A stretch of DNA of 64,000 nt, taken from the NCBI RefSeq assembly GCF_002982115.1, contig NZ_CP019980.1, forward strand, positions 3,728,001 to 3,792,000, written 5' to 3'. The notes under the pieces were generated by a model that saw only the letters and a list, made by a program, of their open reading frames with translations, was not told where the DNA came from and ran no database searches. Origin of the DNA: Lysinibacillus sphaericus (lineage in GTDB: Bacteria > Bacillota > Bacilli > Bacillales_A > Planococcaceae). Position 1 is the stretch's first letter. The number at the start of each line of letters is the position of its first letter. A program made the position numbers and the translations under genes. Of this stretch, positions 1-8,501 are shown piece by piece.

Positions 1-1491
1 ATTTGGATACAGCTCATTTTGAAGTGTCATAAATTTTCGAATAGTCGTTTCATGCTTACTTAGCACTGTTTGTTCTACTTTTTGTTGTAAATACTCAAAC
101 TGTCTAACATGATTTTCTTTGTTTTTTTCAAGTATTTTATCTAATGATATTTGTTGTTCTGCAAAATAGCGCTCAAGTGTAGCGTATTTTTCTAAAAGCA
201 GTTGTTGCATGTCTAAAATTTGACGCTTCGCTTCAGCATCTTGCACTTCAGCAATAAATTGCTCCTTTAAAGCGATTGCTTTACCATTCCATATATCTTC
301 AACCGTTAAATGATATTCACGTAATAGTTGATCTACATGGCGCGTAATAATCGTAATATTAAGACGTGGCGCAAAAATTGGCATTTGTAAACCTAATACA
401 GCAAACGCATCCTTTAATGTCGCCCAGTATGCAAGCTCACCAGGTCCACCAACAAATGCTAATACTGGTATCGTCATTTCCTGCATTAACGGACGCGTAA
501 CAACATTATTACTCAAATTCTCTGGATGTTGCTGTGCCATCGTTAAAAGCTCTTCTTGCGAAAGTTTAATATTTGCTGCTAAATTAACAAATTGATGTTG
601 TCGTCTTTCTAATAAAAAGCGCTCTCCATCTTTAACATAGAACAAATTAGCTGCATCTTCAGTTGCTAATATCGGCTTACCATAACCCGCTCTGTCCAAC
701 GCAGCTTCTTTTTCTGTTACTAGTCTTGCAATTTCTTTACTATGATGAATGAGCTGAACAAAATGGTTACGTTCATATTGACGGAATTTCACATCGGCTG
801 CATCAATCATTAGAAGACCTTCGTCTTTGAACAGCGTATTCATTAGTCGTGCAAAGAAATCAGTAAATGTTTCACTCTCGTTCAACGCAACCAAAAGTTG
901 ATTGAACAACCTTTCAGTGTGCGCTGTTTCACCAAAGTCCTTGATGATCGTATTAATTAATTGGGTCATCGCTTCTTTGTTTAAGTTTGTAGTCGAAGCC
1001 ATTGTTTTTCTTCTTGAACGCTCACCATACGCACGCTTTTTTATATCCGTATCGCGCATTGTAAATGTATGGTTAATTTCCTCTAAGTCATGATCTTCCC
1101 CAGCAATCCAAAAAATCGGTACAACTGCTCGTTGAAGCTTTTCACTTTGCTCTTTTGCTAATGTTATGACCGAAATTGCTTTATGAACTGAGTAAAGAGG
1201 GCCAGTTAGTACACCCGCTTGTTGCCCACCGACAACTGCAACAGCTCCTTGCTCTAGTTGTTGCAAATGCTCATTCGTTTTATCTGATAAGCCAAGTGGC
1301 TCCATAAACTGACGAATTATTGCTGTTAACTCTTTTTGATCACCTGCTCGCTGTTCTAAATATTTCGCTCGCATTTCAAACGACTTATCATTGTATTCAT
1401 ATTCAAAAAACTCATGAATGGCAGTATTTGGCGACCAATAATCTGCTAGCACACGATTTTTTACGGGTACTTGGATTGACTCCAGTTTCAT
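1..1491 (-). CDS. bshC: Bacillithiol biosynthesis cysteine-adding enzyme BshC (3' end cut by window edge)
   Basis: Cytoplasmic ligase that adds cysteine to glucosaminyl-malate in the last step of bacillithiol synthesis. The frame is open from an ATG at 1491 to the left edge, giving about 497 of roughly 540 residues, so only the C-terminus is missing. Recognisable stretches include VAVVGGQQAGVLTGPLYS near residue 90, WIAGEDHDLEEINH and, further on, VLAFVGGPGELAYWA, all typical of the BshC (YllA) family; the C-terminal part is rich in Leu/Glu/Lys and coiled-coil-like. It follows the DUF3397 gene by about 100 bases, and bshC sits beside ylbQ/panE and upstream of the mraZ/dcw cluster in B. subtilis. 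The catalytic mechanism of the family is poorly defined. Confidence 0.95.
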   Translation of the reverse strand, partial: MKLESIQVPVKNRVLADYWSPNTAIHEFFEYEYNDKSFEMRAKYLEQRAGDQKELTAIIRQFMEPLGLSDKTNEHLQQLEQGAVAVVGGQQAGVLTGPLYSVHKAISVITLAKEQSEKLQRAVVPIFWIAGEDHDLEEINHTFTMRDTDIKKRAYGERSRRKTMASTTNLNKEAMTQLINTIIKDFGETAHTERLFNQLLVALNESETFTDFFARLMNTLFKDEGLLMIDAADVKFRQYERNHFVQLIHHSKEIARLVTEKEAALDRAGYGKPILATEDAANLFYVKDGERFLLERRQHQFVNLAANIKLSQEELLTMAQQHPENLSNNVVTRPLMQEMTIPVLAFVGGPGELAYWATLKDAFAVLGLQMPIFAPRLNITIITRHVDQLLREYHLTVEDIWNGKAIALKEQFIAEVQDAEAKRQILDMQQLLLEKYATLERYFAEQQISLDKILEKNKENHVRQFEYLQQKVEQTVLSKHETTIRKFMTLQNELYPN

Positions 1492-1592
1492 TTAACACAA
1501 ACTCCTCTACTCACTAAATCATCGTATTCCTTGTAAACATTTTTTAATGCTATTATTTTACCCCTTCTGTCTTCAACATGAAAAGAAAATGC

Positions 1593-1988
1593 TTATACAG
1601 ATTGTAAATATTCTACAACAGATTGAATCATACCGACTAGACAAATTAAAAGATACGCTGTACTAAGTACTAAAAATAAAAAACGCCAAATTTTTCGCAA
1701 TAGCGGCCTCACTTCAATTTCCTTTTTCGTACGCCAATCAACATATGTAAAAACAATCGCTAGCACAATTGCTAGCATGACTAAAAGAGCTCCCACATTC
1801 ACTCCCCACAGCGCACCAATTGCCAATGGCACAGAAAAAAACAGCCAAAACGTCGTGACATCTGATGCGGCACCAAATGCATGAGTGCCTCTAATATTAA
1901 CCTTTCGACTAACAGCATAGACAATTACAAATAACAGAATTGGACAAAAAATAATAACACTTATGACTATATGTAAAATATCTTTCAA
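1593..1988 (-). CDS. DUF3397 family membrane protein
   Basis: Small integral membrane protein of 131 residues with four predicted hydrophobic segments (about 4-26, 44-66, 68-90 and 102-124) and almost no soluble part. Length and placement between panE and bshC match the DUF3397 family of Bacillales, whose function is unknown. The start is a TTG at 1988 that overlaps the panE stop by four bases (TTGA), with a GGTGA-type ribosome binding site inside the end of panE, so the two are probably translationally coupled. No catalytic motif is visible. Confidence 0.75.
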   Translation of the reverse strand: MKDILHIVISVIIFCPILLFVIVYAVSRKVNIRGTHAFGAASDVTTFWLFFSVPLAIGALWGVNVGALLVMLAIVLAIVFTYVDWRTKKEIEVRPLLRKIWRFLFLVLSTAYLLICLVGMIQSVVEYLQSV

Positions 1989-2887
1989 TATTGTTCACCG
2001 CTCTCTTCCATCGCTAGAACTTGGTGATATAAAGTTCGCAAAGTAGGTAAAGAATAACCGTTTGCTGAAGCTTTTTGTAAAACTGCCCCTACAATCGTGT
2101 CAACTTCGCTTTTTCTACCCTGCATGCGATCAGCTAGCATCGAGGATGTATTCTTCCCTGTTTTTTCACACAAAGTTATTACTGCTGAAAATGGAATTGT
2201 CTGTTGCATGTCTACAAAGGCCTCTGCTAACTCTTGATATATGGTATGCATTAAAAAGAACGCATGCTTATTTGTTAATAACTCACCATTCTTGATTTGC
2301 AATATAGCCGTTAATGGATTAATCAGACAGTTCAATACAGCTTTTTCAAAAAGCATTTGTTCGGCATTTTCAACCATTTCTATTGGGCATAAAGGATTTT
2401 GCATCTGTAGCAACTGATGAAATATTCCATCGTTCCCACGCGCTATCCCTATTTTACACAGACCCATCCCTCTATGCTGGACTGTAGTTAAATTAATTAT
2501 TTGGGCACCAAAAGAAACCGAGCAAAAGGCTATCGTTTGCTGCGGTAAACGTAAAGCTTCATCGAAATGCGCTAAACCATTTTGCACAAATAGCAATGGC
2601 ACCTCTTTTGGAACATCTAATAATTGTTTATAAATATTTTGTAGTTGCCGATATTTAACTGCTATTATAATCAAATCGGGTTTCGATATCGTCTTCAACT
2701 CTACTGTAGAAGCAATTTGATGCACTGTCTGCGTTCCATCTAACTGAACCCTCGTTAAGCGCTTTAATTGAAGTTCATGTGCTTGTTCCTGTCTTCTCAC
2801 CACTAACGTTACGTGCATATGAGCTTCTGCCAGGAAACTAGCCATTAGCTGGCCTACTGCTCCAGCTCCAATAACTACTACATTCAC
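1985..2887 (-). CDS. panE: 2-dehydropantoate 2-reductase (ketopantoate reductase family)
   Basis: NADPH-dependent reduction of ketopantoate to pantoate on the route to coenzyme A. The N-terminal Rossmann motif VVVIGAGAVGQLMA is followed by an alpha-helical ApbA/PanE C-terminal domain with a conserved KAVLNCLINPLTAI helix. About 300 residues, normal for the family. The open frame extends to a GTG at 2905, but the GTG at 2887 (MNVVVIGAG) is preferred: it gives the usual family N-terminus and has GGAGGTG nine bases upstream. It corresponds to ylbQ in B. subtilis by position. It is the second pantothenate/CoA-linked gene in the window along with coaD. Some family members act on other 2-ketoacids, so the substrate is inferred. 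Confidence 0.88.
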   Translation of the reverse strand: MNVVVIGAGAVGQLMASFLAEAHMHVTLVVRRQEQAHELQLKRLTRVQLDGTQTVHQIASTVELKTISKPDLIIIAVKYRQLQNIYKQLLDVPKEVPLLFVQNGLAHFDEALRLPQQTIAFCSVSFGAQIINLTTVQHRGMGLCKIGIARGNDGIFHQLLQMQNPLCPIEMVENAEQMLFEKAVLNCLINPLTAILQIKNGELLTNKHAFFLMHTIYQELAEAFVDMQQTIPFSAVITLCEKTGKNTSSMLADRMQGRKSEVDTIVGAVLQKASANGYSLPTLRTLYHQVLAMEESGEQY

Positions 2888-3040
2888 AATGTTCGCCACC
2901 TCCACTTAATGAAAAGAGGCTATCTAACAGTAAAAGCAAACTTTTAAACAGCCTAAATTGACAAAGCCAATCAACACTTTTCCAACATTTACTACACTCG
3001 TCCTATCATAACACAATCATTACTTTGCCTTACGCTATAG

Positions 3041-3078
3041 AAGGAGGTGCCTCAGAAATACCTCTGAGACACCTCCTT
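3041..3078. repeat. Perfect-looking hairpin carrying SD and anti-SD arms
   Basis: An inverted repeat of about 16 bp with a single mismatch separates rsfA from panE. One arm reads AAGGAGGTG, the other CACCTCCTT, which equals the 16S rRNA anti-Shine-Dalgarno sequence. There is no convincing T-run on either side, so a normal rho-independent terminator is not certain. The rest of the 375-base gap between panE and rsfA (2888-3262) shows nothing else I can support. Confidence 0.6.
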
Positions 3079-3262
3079 TGCAGGTGTTTCTATTATACAA
3101 GATTGGTTGGTAATTACGATACAATAATGGTTGTTTTCATACAATGAAGGTAAACATATAGTCAACATTTGCGTTTACACCTTGATTTCTTTAGCTTCAT
3201 TTTCTTATAAGCACTGTCGCTAATCAGCCATCTCTACTAATAGGCATTTTTCTTTTAAAATG

Positions 3263-3640
3263 TTAATCTTTCATTAACGAATAACCTTGCTGTAACCATT
3301 TCACTAGCTTTTCATGCTCGTTTTGTAATTCACGATGTTTAATTTCAAGATTTTGATAAGCTTCCGTTAATTCATCAAAACTCGTTAACGCTAATTTTAA
3401 ATGGCTTCGCATAGATTGTTGAGGTTGATTGCGAACAGCTAAAAGCGATTGACTATATTGCCCACGTAATGTTTTATTCCAACGAAAACCACATGCTTGT
3501 TTTGTACGTCCAAGCTCATTAGCAGCCATTTCAAATGCCTCTAACTGCGTTTTACCGTTTTGCACATTATGCAAGACAATTTCTGCTAATCTTTCATCGT
3601 CTTCCTTTGTCCATTGATCTTTTCTTTTTTTCAGTTCCAT
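3263..3640 (-). CDS. rsfA: RsfA-type prespore transcription regulator
   Basis: 125-residue DNA-binding protein. An N-terminal Myb/SANT-like domain (residues about 4-60, KRKDQWTKEDDERLAEIV ... CGFRWNKTLR) is followed by a C-terminal heptad-rich coiled coil (about 82-118). This is the architecture of B. subtilis RsfA (YlbO), a sigma-F-dependent modulator of prespore gene expression. Position next to panE and near rpmF/ylbN matches ylbO-ylbP-ylbQ synteny; ylbP is absent here. ATG at 3640 with GGTGAT upstream. Related Myb-like proteins in Bacillales are also called RsfA-family, so strict orthology is likely rather than proven. Confidence 0.82.
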   Translation of the reverse strand: MELKKRKDQWTKEDDERLAEIVLHNVQNGKTQLEAFEMAANELGRTKQACGFRWNKTLRGQYSQSLLAVRNQPQQSMRSHLKLALTSFDELTEAYQNLEIKHRELQNEHEKLVKWLQQGYSLMKD

Positions 3641-3703
3641 AATCTATCACCCTCACATTTTTTACTACTATATGCGTTACCAGGCAAAATAGAATCACAG
3701 GAC

Positions 3704-3740
3704 GAAAAAAGACAGTGATTATGTTTCGAGCTAATCACTG
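3704..3740 (-). terminator. Rho-independent terminator after the crotonase gene
   Basis: Nine-base arms CAGTGATTA / TAATCACTG (3713-3721 and 3732-3740) followed on the minus strand by TCTTTTTTC. It lies ten bases past the stop of the gene ending at 3751. Confidence 0.88.
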
Positions 3741-3750
3741 CCACTATACA

Positions 3751-4518
3751 CTACTTACTGTTCTTTTTTGTTAGAAAATTATTAACTGCCTCGTGATGCG
3801 CTTCACTTTCCCATAATTTTGCACATGTGCGAACTTCCTCCATAACGCGCTCATACATATTACGCTCTCGCCATTTACGAAGTTCAATTTCTTTATACGC
3901 TTTGTGCACGGAAGGATGTATTTTGCGCATATGTTCAATAAACTCATTCAAAGCAAGTTCCTTCGATCCTTCAAATACACGCATTGCCCAACCAATCTCA
4001 TATAGTAAATCAGCCGGATATGGCTTTGCATCCACTAGCATCTTCATTGCGCGGTCATGGCGTAAACCTCGTTCAAATAAGTAGGTTCCACCACCCCAGC
4101 CACTTGTAATTGCTAATGTCCCTTGAATAAAGCCACATTTAGCATGGCTAGCCACTAAACGAAAATCACAAGCAGTGGCAATCTCGCAGCCACCGCCTAC
4201 AGCAGTCCCATTAATCAGTGCTATCGTCGGTACTGGTAATGTAGCAAGATCATATAAGATTTCCCCCATCTTACTTAACATTCCAAAGGCTTCATCTTCA
4301 GTTTCAAGAGAATGAAATTCTGATAAATCCCCTCCTGAACAAAAAGATTTTTCCCCCGCTCCTGTCACGACTAAAAAACGCACATCGTCATGATTTTGTA
4401 TATATGTAATTACTTCTCGAAGACCATTCATTACCTCATCATTCACAGCATTACGCTTTTCTTCACGGTTTATGGTAAATGTCATGATCCCATCTTGATT
4501 ATCAATACTATAAGCCAC
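3751..4518 (-). CDS. Crotonase (enoyl-CoA hydratase/isomerase) family protein, atypical active site
   Basis: 255-residue crotonase-fold acyl-CoA enzyme. The first oxyanion-hole region (CSGGDLSEF, about 60-68) and the second (INGTAVGGGCEIATACD, about 102-118) are intact, so it should bind and polarise a CoA thioester. The two catalytic glutamates of true enoyl-CoA hydratases appear replaced, by Q132 and K159, and the following loop reads TSGWGGG. A tryptophan here recalls ethylmalonyl/methylmalonyl-CoA decarboxylase-like crotonases, so hydration is doubtful. Start is GTG 4518 with GGGGGAAC upstream. It is a single-gene unit with its own terminator, inserted between rsfA and rpmF where B. subtilis has no such gene. 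The substrate is unknown. Confidence 0.85.
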   Translation of the reverse strand: MAYSIDNQDGIMTFTINREEKRNAVNDEVMNGLREVITYIQNHDDVRFLVVTGAGEKSFCSGGDLSEFHSLETEDEAFGMLSKMGEILYDLATLPVPTIALINGTAVGGGCEIATACDFRLVASHAKCGFIQGTLAITSGWGGGTYLFERGLRHDRAMKMLVDAKPYPADLLYEIGWAMRVFEGSKELALNEFIEHMRKIHPSVHKAYKEIELRKWRERNMYERVMEEVRTCAKLWESEAHHEAVNNFLTKKNSK

Positions 4519-4731
4519 TATAGTTCCCCCTTTGTCCCCATCAATTATACGTCGGCTAAATCGGAGCCCACTTGAAAAGACCCTCTGAAAATGTATAACG
4601 TTTGCTAATACCTTATCACTTATTCAGCAATCGTTCGAAACCTCACTGAAGCAAGCTAAATAAATTGTATCACACTATTGTTATAGCACTATATAAATTT
4701 AAAATATTTATGAAAAATTCTGTTATTTCAA

Positions 4732-4779
4732 GCAAACAAAAAGGCTAGTAAAGAGCCATGGTCTCTTTACTAGCCTTTT
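4732..4779 (-). terminator. Strong terminator after rpmF
   Basis: Perfect 17-base arms at 4739-4755 and 4763-4779 (CTCTTTACTAGCCTTTT) with a seven-base loop, followed on the minus strand by T residues. It ends the ylbN-rpmF transcript. Confidence 0.93.
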
Positions 4780-4797
4780 AAGTGAGCAAACACTGTA

Positions 4798-4971
4798 TTA
4801 TTTGCTTACTACTTCTTTACCTTTGTATTGTCCGCAAGCTTTGCAAACACGGTGTGATAATTTTGCTTCACCACAGTTTGGGCAAGCTACCATACCAGGT
4901 ACAGATAGTTTGAAATGCGTACGACGCTTTCTTTTTGCAGTTTTAGAAGTTCTTCTAAATGGTACAGCCAT
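4798..4971 (-). CDS. rpmF: 50S ribosomal protein L32
   Basis: 57-residue ribosomal protein starting [19 protein letters not shown], a hallmark L32 N-terminus. It carries an intact zinc ribbon, CPNC at about 31-34 and CKAC at about 44-47, so this is the zinc-containing (C+) form. The frame could begin three codons earlier at a GTG, but that codon lies inside the AAGGAGGTG ribosome binding site; ATG 4971 gives correct spacing and the universal start. It is 24 bases downstream of ylbN, forming the widely conserved DUF177-rpmF pair. Confidence 0.98.
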   Translation of the reverse strand: MAVPFRRTSKTAKRKRRTHFKLSVPGMVACPNCGEAKLSHRVCKACGQYKGKEVVSK

Positions 4972-4995
4972 TGATGGCACCTCCTTACAGATCGT

Positions 4996-5529
4996 CTATT
5001 CGTCTGTTTGATCAAAATACTTAGCTAAAGCAGCTAGTCTTGGATCCACTTTTGGTTCGTCAGTTTTTTTGTGAAGCGCCACGTCTTCATCTGTTGCGTA
5101 AGACCAATTTTTACCACCTTGCACTTGTCCTTCGGTATTCTCTTTGAATACTTGCAATGGTACCTCAAGAAGCACTAGCTCCTCAATAACTGGCTTCATG
5201 TCGATTACTTCACCATCAAGATAGTGAATATCACCGTCATCTTCCCCTCTTTTTTCTTCGTCAATCCAGCTGAATATTTCAACTGTCTCAACTTCGATAG
5301 GAAACTCAACATCTTCCCATGTGCGAGCACAAGGTAGTGTTAACGTTGCTGTCACAGTTAGCTGACAAGTCATTTGCGATGCACCGAATGTACATAGCCC
5401 TTTTACATGAACGGGCGAAATTGCTCGAATATCCTGGTTTCGCTCCATCACCTCATCCAATTGGACATAGGTATCGATCGGCATTCCGTCTTGACGGTAT
5501 TTAGATAATTGATGAATTGACCATTTCAT
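4996..5529 (-). CDS. ylbN: YceD/DUF177 family protein YlbN
   Basis: 177-residue protein of the YceD (DUF177) family, linked in bacteria and plants to accumulation or maturation of 23S rRNA. The typical centre is present at about 75-105: a Cys-containing segment (CQLTVTATLTLPCAR) leading into an acidic strand-rich region, with an acidic tail ending in YFDQ. ATG 5529 is chosen because GAGGTGATT precedes it at good spacing and the product begins MKWSIHQL like relatives; an upstream in-frame extension lies across the promoter and is rejected. It is co-transcribed with rpmF from the promoter at 5560-5588. Confidence 0.93.
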   Translation of the reverse strand: MKWSIHQLSKYRQDGMPIDTYVQLDEVMERNQDIRAISPVHVKGLCTFGASQMTCQLTVTATLTLPCARTWEDVEFPIEVETVEIFSWIDEEKRGEDDGDIHYLDGEVIDMKPVIEELVLLEVPLQVFKENTEGQVQGGKNWSYATDEDVALHKKTDEPKVDPRLAALAKYFDQTDE

Positions 5530-5559
5530 TCGTTTAATCACCTCGAGACAACACTGTTG

Positions 5560-5588
5560 ATTATATAATGTGTAAAAATAGATGTCAA
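5560..5588 (-). promoter_or_regulatory. Consensus sigma-A promoter for ylbN-rpmF
   Basis: On the minus strand TTGACA (5583-5588), a 17-base spacer and TATAAT (5560-5565): a perfect match to the sigma-A consensus. The expected start lies about 24 bases before the ylbN ATG. Confidence 0.93.
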
Positions 5589-5728
5589 GATAATTTCTTG
5601 TCACCACTCGAAAACCCACCTATAATTAAGTACATCTAATTTGTATTTAGCCTCTTGTCGTAACCGACAGTAAATCATCAGTAGCTATAAGCAAAATTTC
5701 AGATAGAGGCACTGTAACACTATTTGTA

Positions 5729-5756
5729 GCATCTTGACTGGTCAAAATCAAGATGC
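5729..5756. repeat. Perfect 9-bp inverted repeat upstream of tmcAL
   Basis: GCATCTTGA at 5729-5737 and TCAAGATGC at 5748-5756, ten bases apart, no T-run on either side. It ends 31 bases before the tmcAL start codon. It could be an operator or a 5' leader hairpin; no function can be assigned from sequence. Confidence 0.5.
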
Positions 5757-5787
5757 GAGAAAAATATAAATAAAGGGGGTTTTACAT

Positions 5788-6999
5788 GTGAAAGCAGTCG
5801 GCATTGTTGTTGAATACAATCCTTTTCATAATGGACATGCTTATCATTTGGAACAGGCAAAAAAAGTAGCGCAAGCGGATATAGCAATCGCTGTGATGAG
5901 CGGGACATTTTTGCAGCGCGGTGAACCGGCCATGGTAGATAAATGGACACGTACAAAAATGGCACTCGCTAGCGGTGTGGATATTGTTATTGAGCTACCG
6001 TATGTCTATAGTACCGCACCTGCAACTGATTTCGCAAAGGGGGCGATTTCATTATTGTCGGCAATCCGCTGTGATGCATTTGCCTTTGGTAGTGAAGATG
6101 GTTCCATTCAGCCCTTTTTGAACACCTATCAGTTAATTTCGCAACACCGTACTGAATACAACTCGCTTATTAAAGAAAGTGTGCAAACAGGTGTTAGCTA
6201 TCCTAAAAGCTTACATTACGCCTATGAACAGCTTTCTCAAAAGTTCCCTGCACCATACATTGATTTAGCACAACCGAACAACATACTCGGATTCCATTAT
6301 ATTGAAGCAGCTATGATGTTAGGGAGCAAAATTAAGCCTTTAACCATTCCTCGTATAGCAGCAGGATATCACGATGCACTACAGGAAGGGGCATCGATAG
6401 CAAGCGCAACTGGAATTCGCAAAGCGCTCGCTTCGACAGGATCTTTACAAAGTGTGCAAGAAGTACTGCCGGATGCATCTTTTCATTATTTACAAGATTG
6501 GATTTTACAATACAAGAAATTCGCTAGTTGGGAGGCTTTTTGGCCGCTCCTACAGTTTACCCTTATAAGACATAGTGCAAGCGAGTTAACACGCTATGCA
6601 GAAGTTACAGAAGGTATTGAACATGCGCTACTAAAAGCAGCTAAAACAAGTAACTCCTTTAGTAGTTTTATGGAGAAAATTAAATCTAAACGCTATACAT
6701 GGACACGTCTACAACGCATGCTAACACATATTTATACTGGTTTTACAAAAGAGCAGCTAAAAAGCTTTCAAGCGCCTTCAACAATTCGCTTACTCGGTAT
6801 GAGTACAAAAGGGCAAGCTTACTTAGGCGTACATAAAAAGGATTTCACATTGCCTTTAATAAGCCGAGTTGCCTCTACGAATGATGCGATGCTAGCAGTA
6901 GATATACATGCTGCTGAAGTTTATAGTTCTAGTATTGAACTAGGCGCACAGCAGGCTACATTACCAAAAGATTATCAAATGCCGCCGATACGATTTTAA
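5788..6999 (+). CDS. tmcAL: tRNA(Met) cytidine acetate ligase TmcAL
   Basis: Acetate- and ATP-dependent enzyme that makes N4-acetylcytidine at the wobble position of elongator tRNA-Met. 403 residues, close to B. subtilis YlbM. The N-terminal nucleotidyltransferase-like domain starts VGIVVEYNPFHNGHAYH with the HxGH motif (H14-H17 region), followed by VAMSGTFLQRGEPA-like and IELPYVYSTAPATDFA segments, all characteristic of the family. Start is GTG 5788 with AGGGGGT upstream; the overlapping ATG is followed at once by a stop. It is a monocistronic gene divergent from ylbN-rpmF, the same arrangement as in B. subtilis. Confidence 0.95.
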   Translation: MKAVGIVVEYNPFHNGHAYHLEQAKKVAQADIAIAVMSGTFLQRGEPAMVDKWTRTKMALASGVDIVIELPYVYSTAPATDFAKGAISLLSAIRCDAFAFGSEDGSIQPFLNTYQLISQHRTEYNSLIKESVQTGVSYPKSLHYAYEQLSQKFPAPYIDLAQPNNILGFHYIEAAMMLGSKIKPLTIPRIAAGYHDALQEGASIASATGIRKALASTGSLQSVQEVLPDASFHYLQDWILQYKKFASWEAFWPLLQFTLIRHSASELTRYAEVTEGIEHALLKAAKTSNSFSSFMEKIKSKRYTWTRLQRMLTHIYTGFTKEQLKSFQAPSTIRLLGMSTKGQAYLGVHKKDFTLPLISRVASTNDAMLAVDIHAAEVYSSSIELGAQQATLPKDYQMPPIRF

Positions 7000-7144
7000 C
7001 GAGACGGCCTAACTTATCAATATTGATAGCTACTACCGTGGGAGAGGACACCTTAAGCTCCTTGGAAGGGGCTGGAGTATAACTTTTTATATAATAATAA
7101 GGGCATCTGTCATTATTACGCTAATGCCCTTTAATGCGCGCCCT

Positions 7145-7262
7145 AGTTGCTGATAGCTTAAGACAATGACTTCTGCGAGAACAGCACATAATATTAGACG
7201 CAACAGCGACAGTTACGGCTATCCTATGCCAAGCTGATAGCATCGTCGTTGCGGACATCGAC
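7145..7262 (-). repeat. Diverged copy A of a GC-rich dispersed palindromic repeat (reverse orientation)
   Basis: Read on the minus strand this block resembles the element at 59835-59945: both contain a GACG-GATGCT core followed by CTGTTGCGTCT and a CAG-AGTC end. It is richer in G+C than the flanking intergenic DNA and lies just before the hairpin at 7271. The remaining sequence of the 7000-7335 gap includes a weak AAGGGCAT/ATGCCCTT hairpin at 7099-7131. Confidence 0.45.
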
Positions 7263-7270
7263 AACATAGT

Positions 7271-7310
7271 AAAAAGTGTTAGATTGATTGTCAGCAATCT
7301 AACACTTTTT
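7271..7310. terminator. Bidirectional terminator hairpin (repeat copy A)
   Basis: Sixteen-base arms AAAAAGTGTTAGATTG / CAATCTAACACTTTTT at 7271-7286 and 7295-7310. T-runs on both strands suit it to end tmcAL on the plus strand and ylbL on the minus strand. Almost the same sequence recurs at 13955 and 60025. Confidence 0.88.
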
Positions 7311-7335
7311 CAGTTTGACAAGTTAAAATATCACA

Positions 7336-8382
7336 TTATTTTGGTGCTAGCTGTTTTAAATAAGCAATCGCATCATCGACTGTTTTCACAGGGACAATTT
7401 TCATTTTCGTCCCAATTTCTTTAGCCGTTTTGACAGCCGTCGCATAGTTCGATTCTAACTCAGGATATTTTGCTTTCATTTCAGGTGTAATCTCATCATC
7501 AGGTGCAAAAAATATTTCCATACCGTCACGATCGGCTGCAATAATTTTGTAGTCAATACCACCAATACGCCCAACAGAACCATCGATTAACATTTCACCA
7601 GTTCCAGCCACAGCATAGCCTTTTGTTAAATCCTCATCGATTAATTGATTTAATATTTCTAGTGTAAACATAAGCCCCGCGGAAGGTCCGCCAATATCTT
7701 CGGTTTTCATCGTAACATTTGGATTAGTTTCAATCGATTTACTCTCCGCATAAGTAATCCCTAACCCAGCTCGTTTTTCCTCTGCTTGCGGAATTTCTTT
7801 CAAGGCAATGGTTTCTTGTTGTTCCTTTTTATCGCGTAAAAACTGAATCGTCACTTTATCGCCGAGTTGTTTTTTGGATAAAAGCTCCACAAGCATTTGT
7901 TGATTCGTAATTTCGATACCATCCACTTTCGTTATTTCATCCCCAGCTTTTAATAATCCATCTGAAGCGCCACCATCTAAAACATTTAATACAAATACGC
8001 CATTGAAATGTATTTTCGCCTCTAGGCCCGCTCTTTGAAAAGCTACATATTTTGCATTGAATTGAGAATCTGACATTAATTTCAGTTGACGAACATTATA
8101 TTCTTCGTCATCCTCTAATGGATTTCTTACTTGTTTAATATCCATTATTTTTTCATATTTTTGTGTTTTCGCCCAGAGATACGAAAACGGTGTAGCTTGT
8201 TGCATAGCAACTGTCATTAAACTCATCGAACCCGCCTCATCAGAATGATTATTGGCGACAGTGACAAATTTACTAACATCGTATGCACTTCCAGGCTTCA
8301 TAATATACGCGTCTAGTCGGTATAACATAAAAAAACAAAGCGCGACTAAAAACACTGCATAAAGACCAATTTTTTTCTTCAT
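7336..8382 (-). CDS. ylbL: Membrane-anchored PDZ/Lon-like serine protease YlbL (SepM family)
   Basis: 348-residue cell-surface protease. An N-terminal membrane anchor (about 5-21) is followed by a PDZ domain (about 125-200, GGASDGLLKAGDEI) and a Lon-type proteolytic domain with the Ser-Lys dyad visible as S234 (GGPSAGLMF) and K279 (GIDYKI). In B. subtilis YlbL, with CtpA, degrades the SOS division inhibitor YneA; in streptococci the relative SepM processes a competence pheromone. ATG 8382 has AGGAGGTG upstream. It is divergent from ylbJ, as in B. subtilis. The role in checkpoint recovery is by homology. Confidence 0.93.
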   Translation of the reverse strand: MKKKIGLYAVFLVALCFFMLYRLDAYIMKPGSAYDVSKFVTVANNHSDEAGSMSLMTVAMQQATPFSYLWAKTQKYEKIMDIKQVRNPLEDDEEYNVRQLKLMSDSQFNAKYVAFQRAGLEAKIHFNGVFVLNVLDGGASDGLLKAGDEITKVDGIEITNQQMLVELLSKKQLGDKVTIQFLRDKKEQQETIALKEIPQAEEKRAGLGITYAESKSIETNPNVTMKTEDIGGPSAGLMFTLEILNQLIDEDLTKGYAVAGTGEMLIDGSVGRIGGIDYKIIAADRDGMEIFFAPDDEITPEMKAKYPELESNYATAVKTAKEIGTKMKIVPVKTVDDAIAYLKQLAPK

Positions 8383-8501
8383 CGAATGGACACCTCCTAA
8401 GACGCACGCAAAACTATTAGTTCATGTTTTTGCCTTTTTTACATATATTGATTTTAGCATTTGCCTATGTGAATGACAAAAAGTTGAAACGAGATGATAT
8501 C

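Noticed and set aside
8424-8501. Longer N-terminus for ylbJ from ATG 8424
   Set aside because: No ribosome binding site precedes it, whereas ATG 8502 has GAGATGAT at good spacing. The longer form is not excluded.
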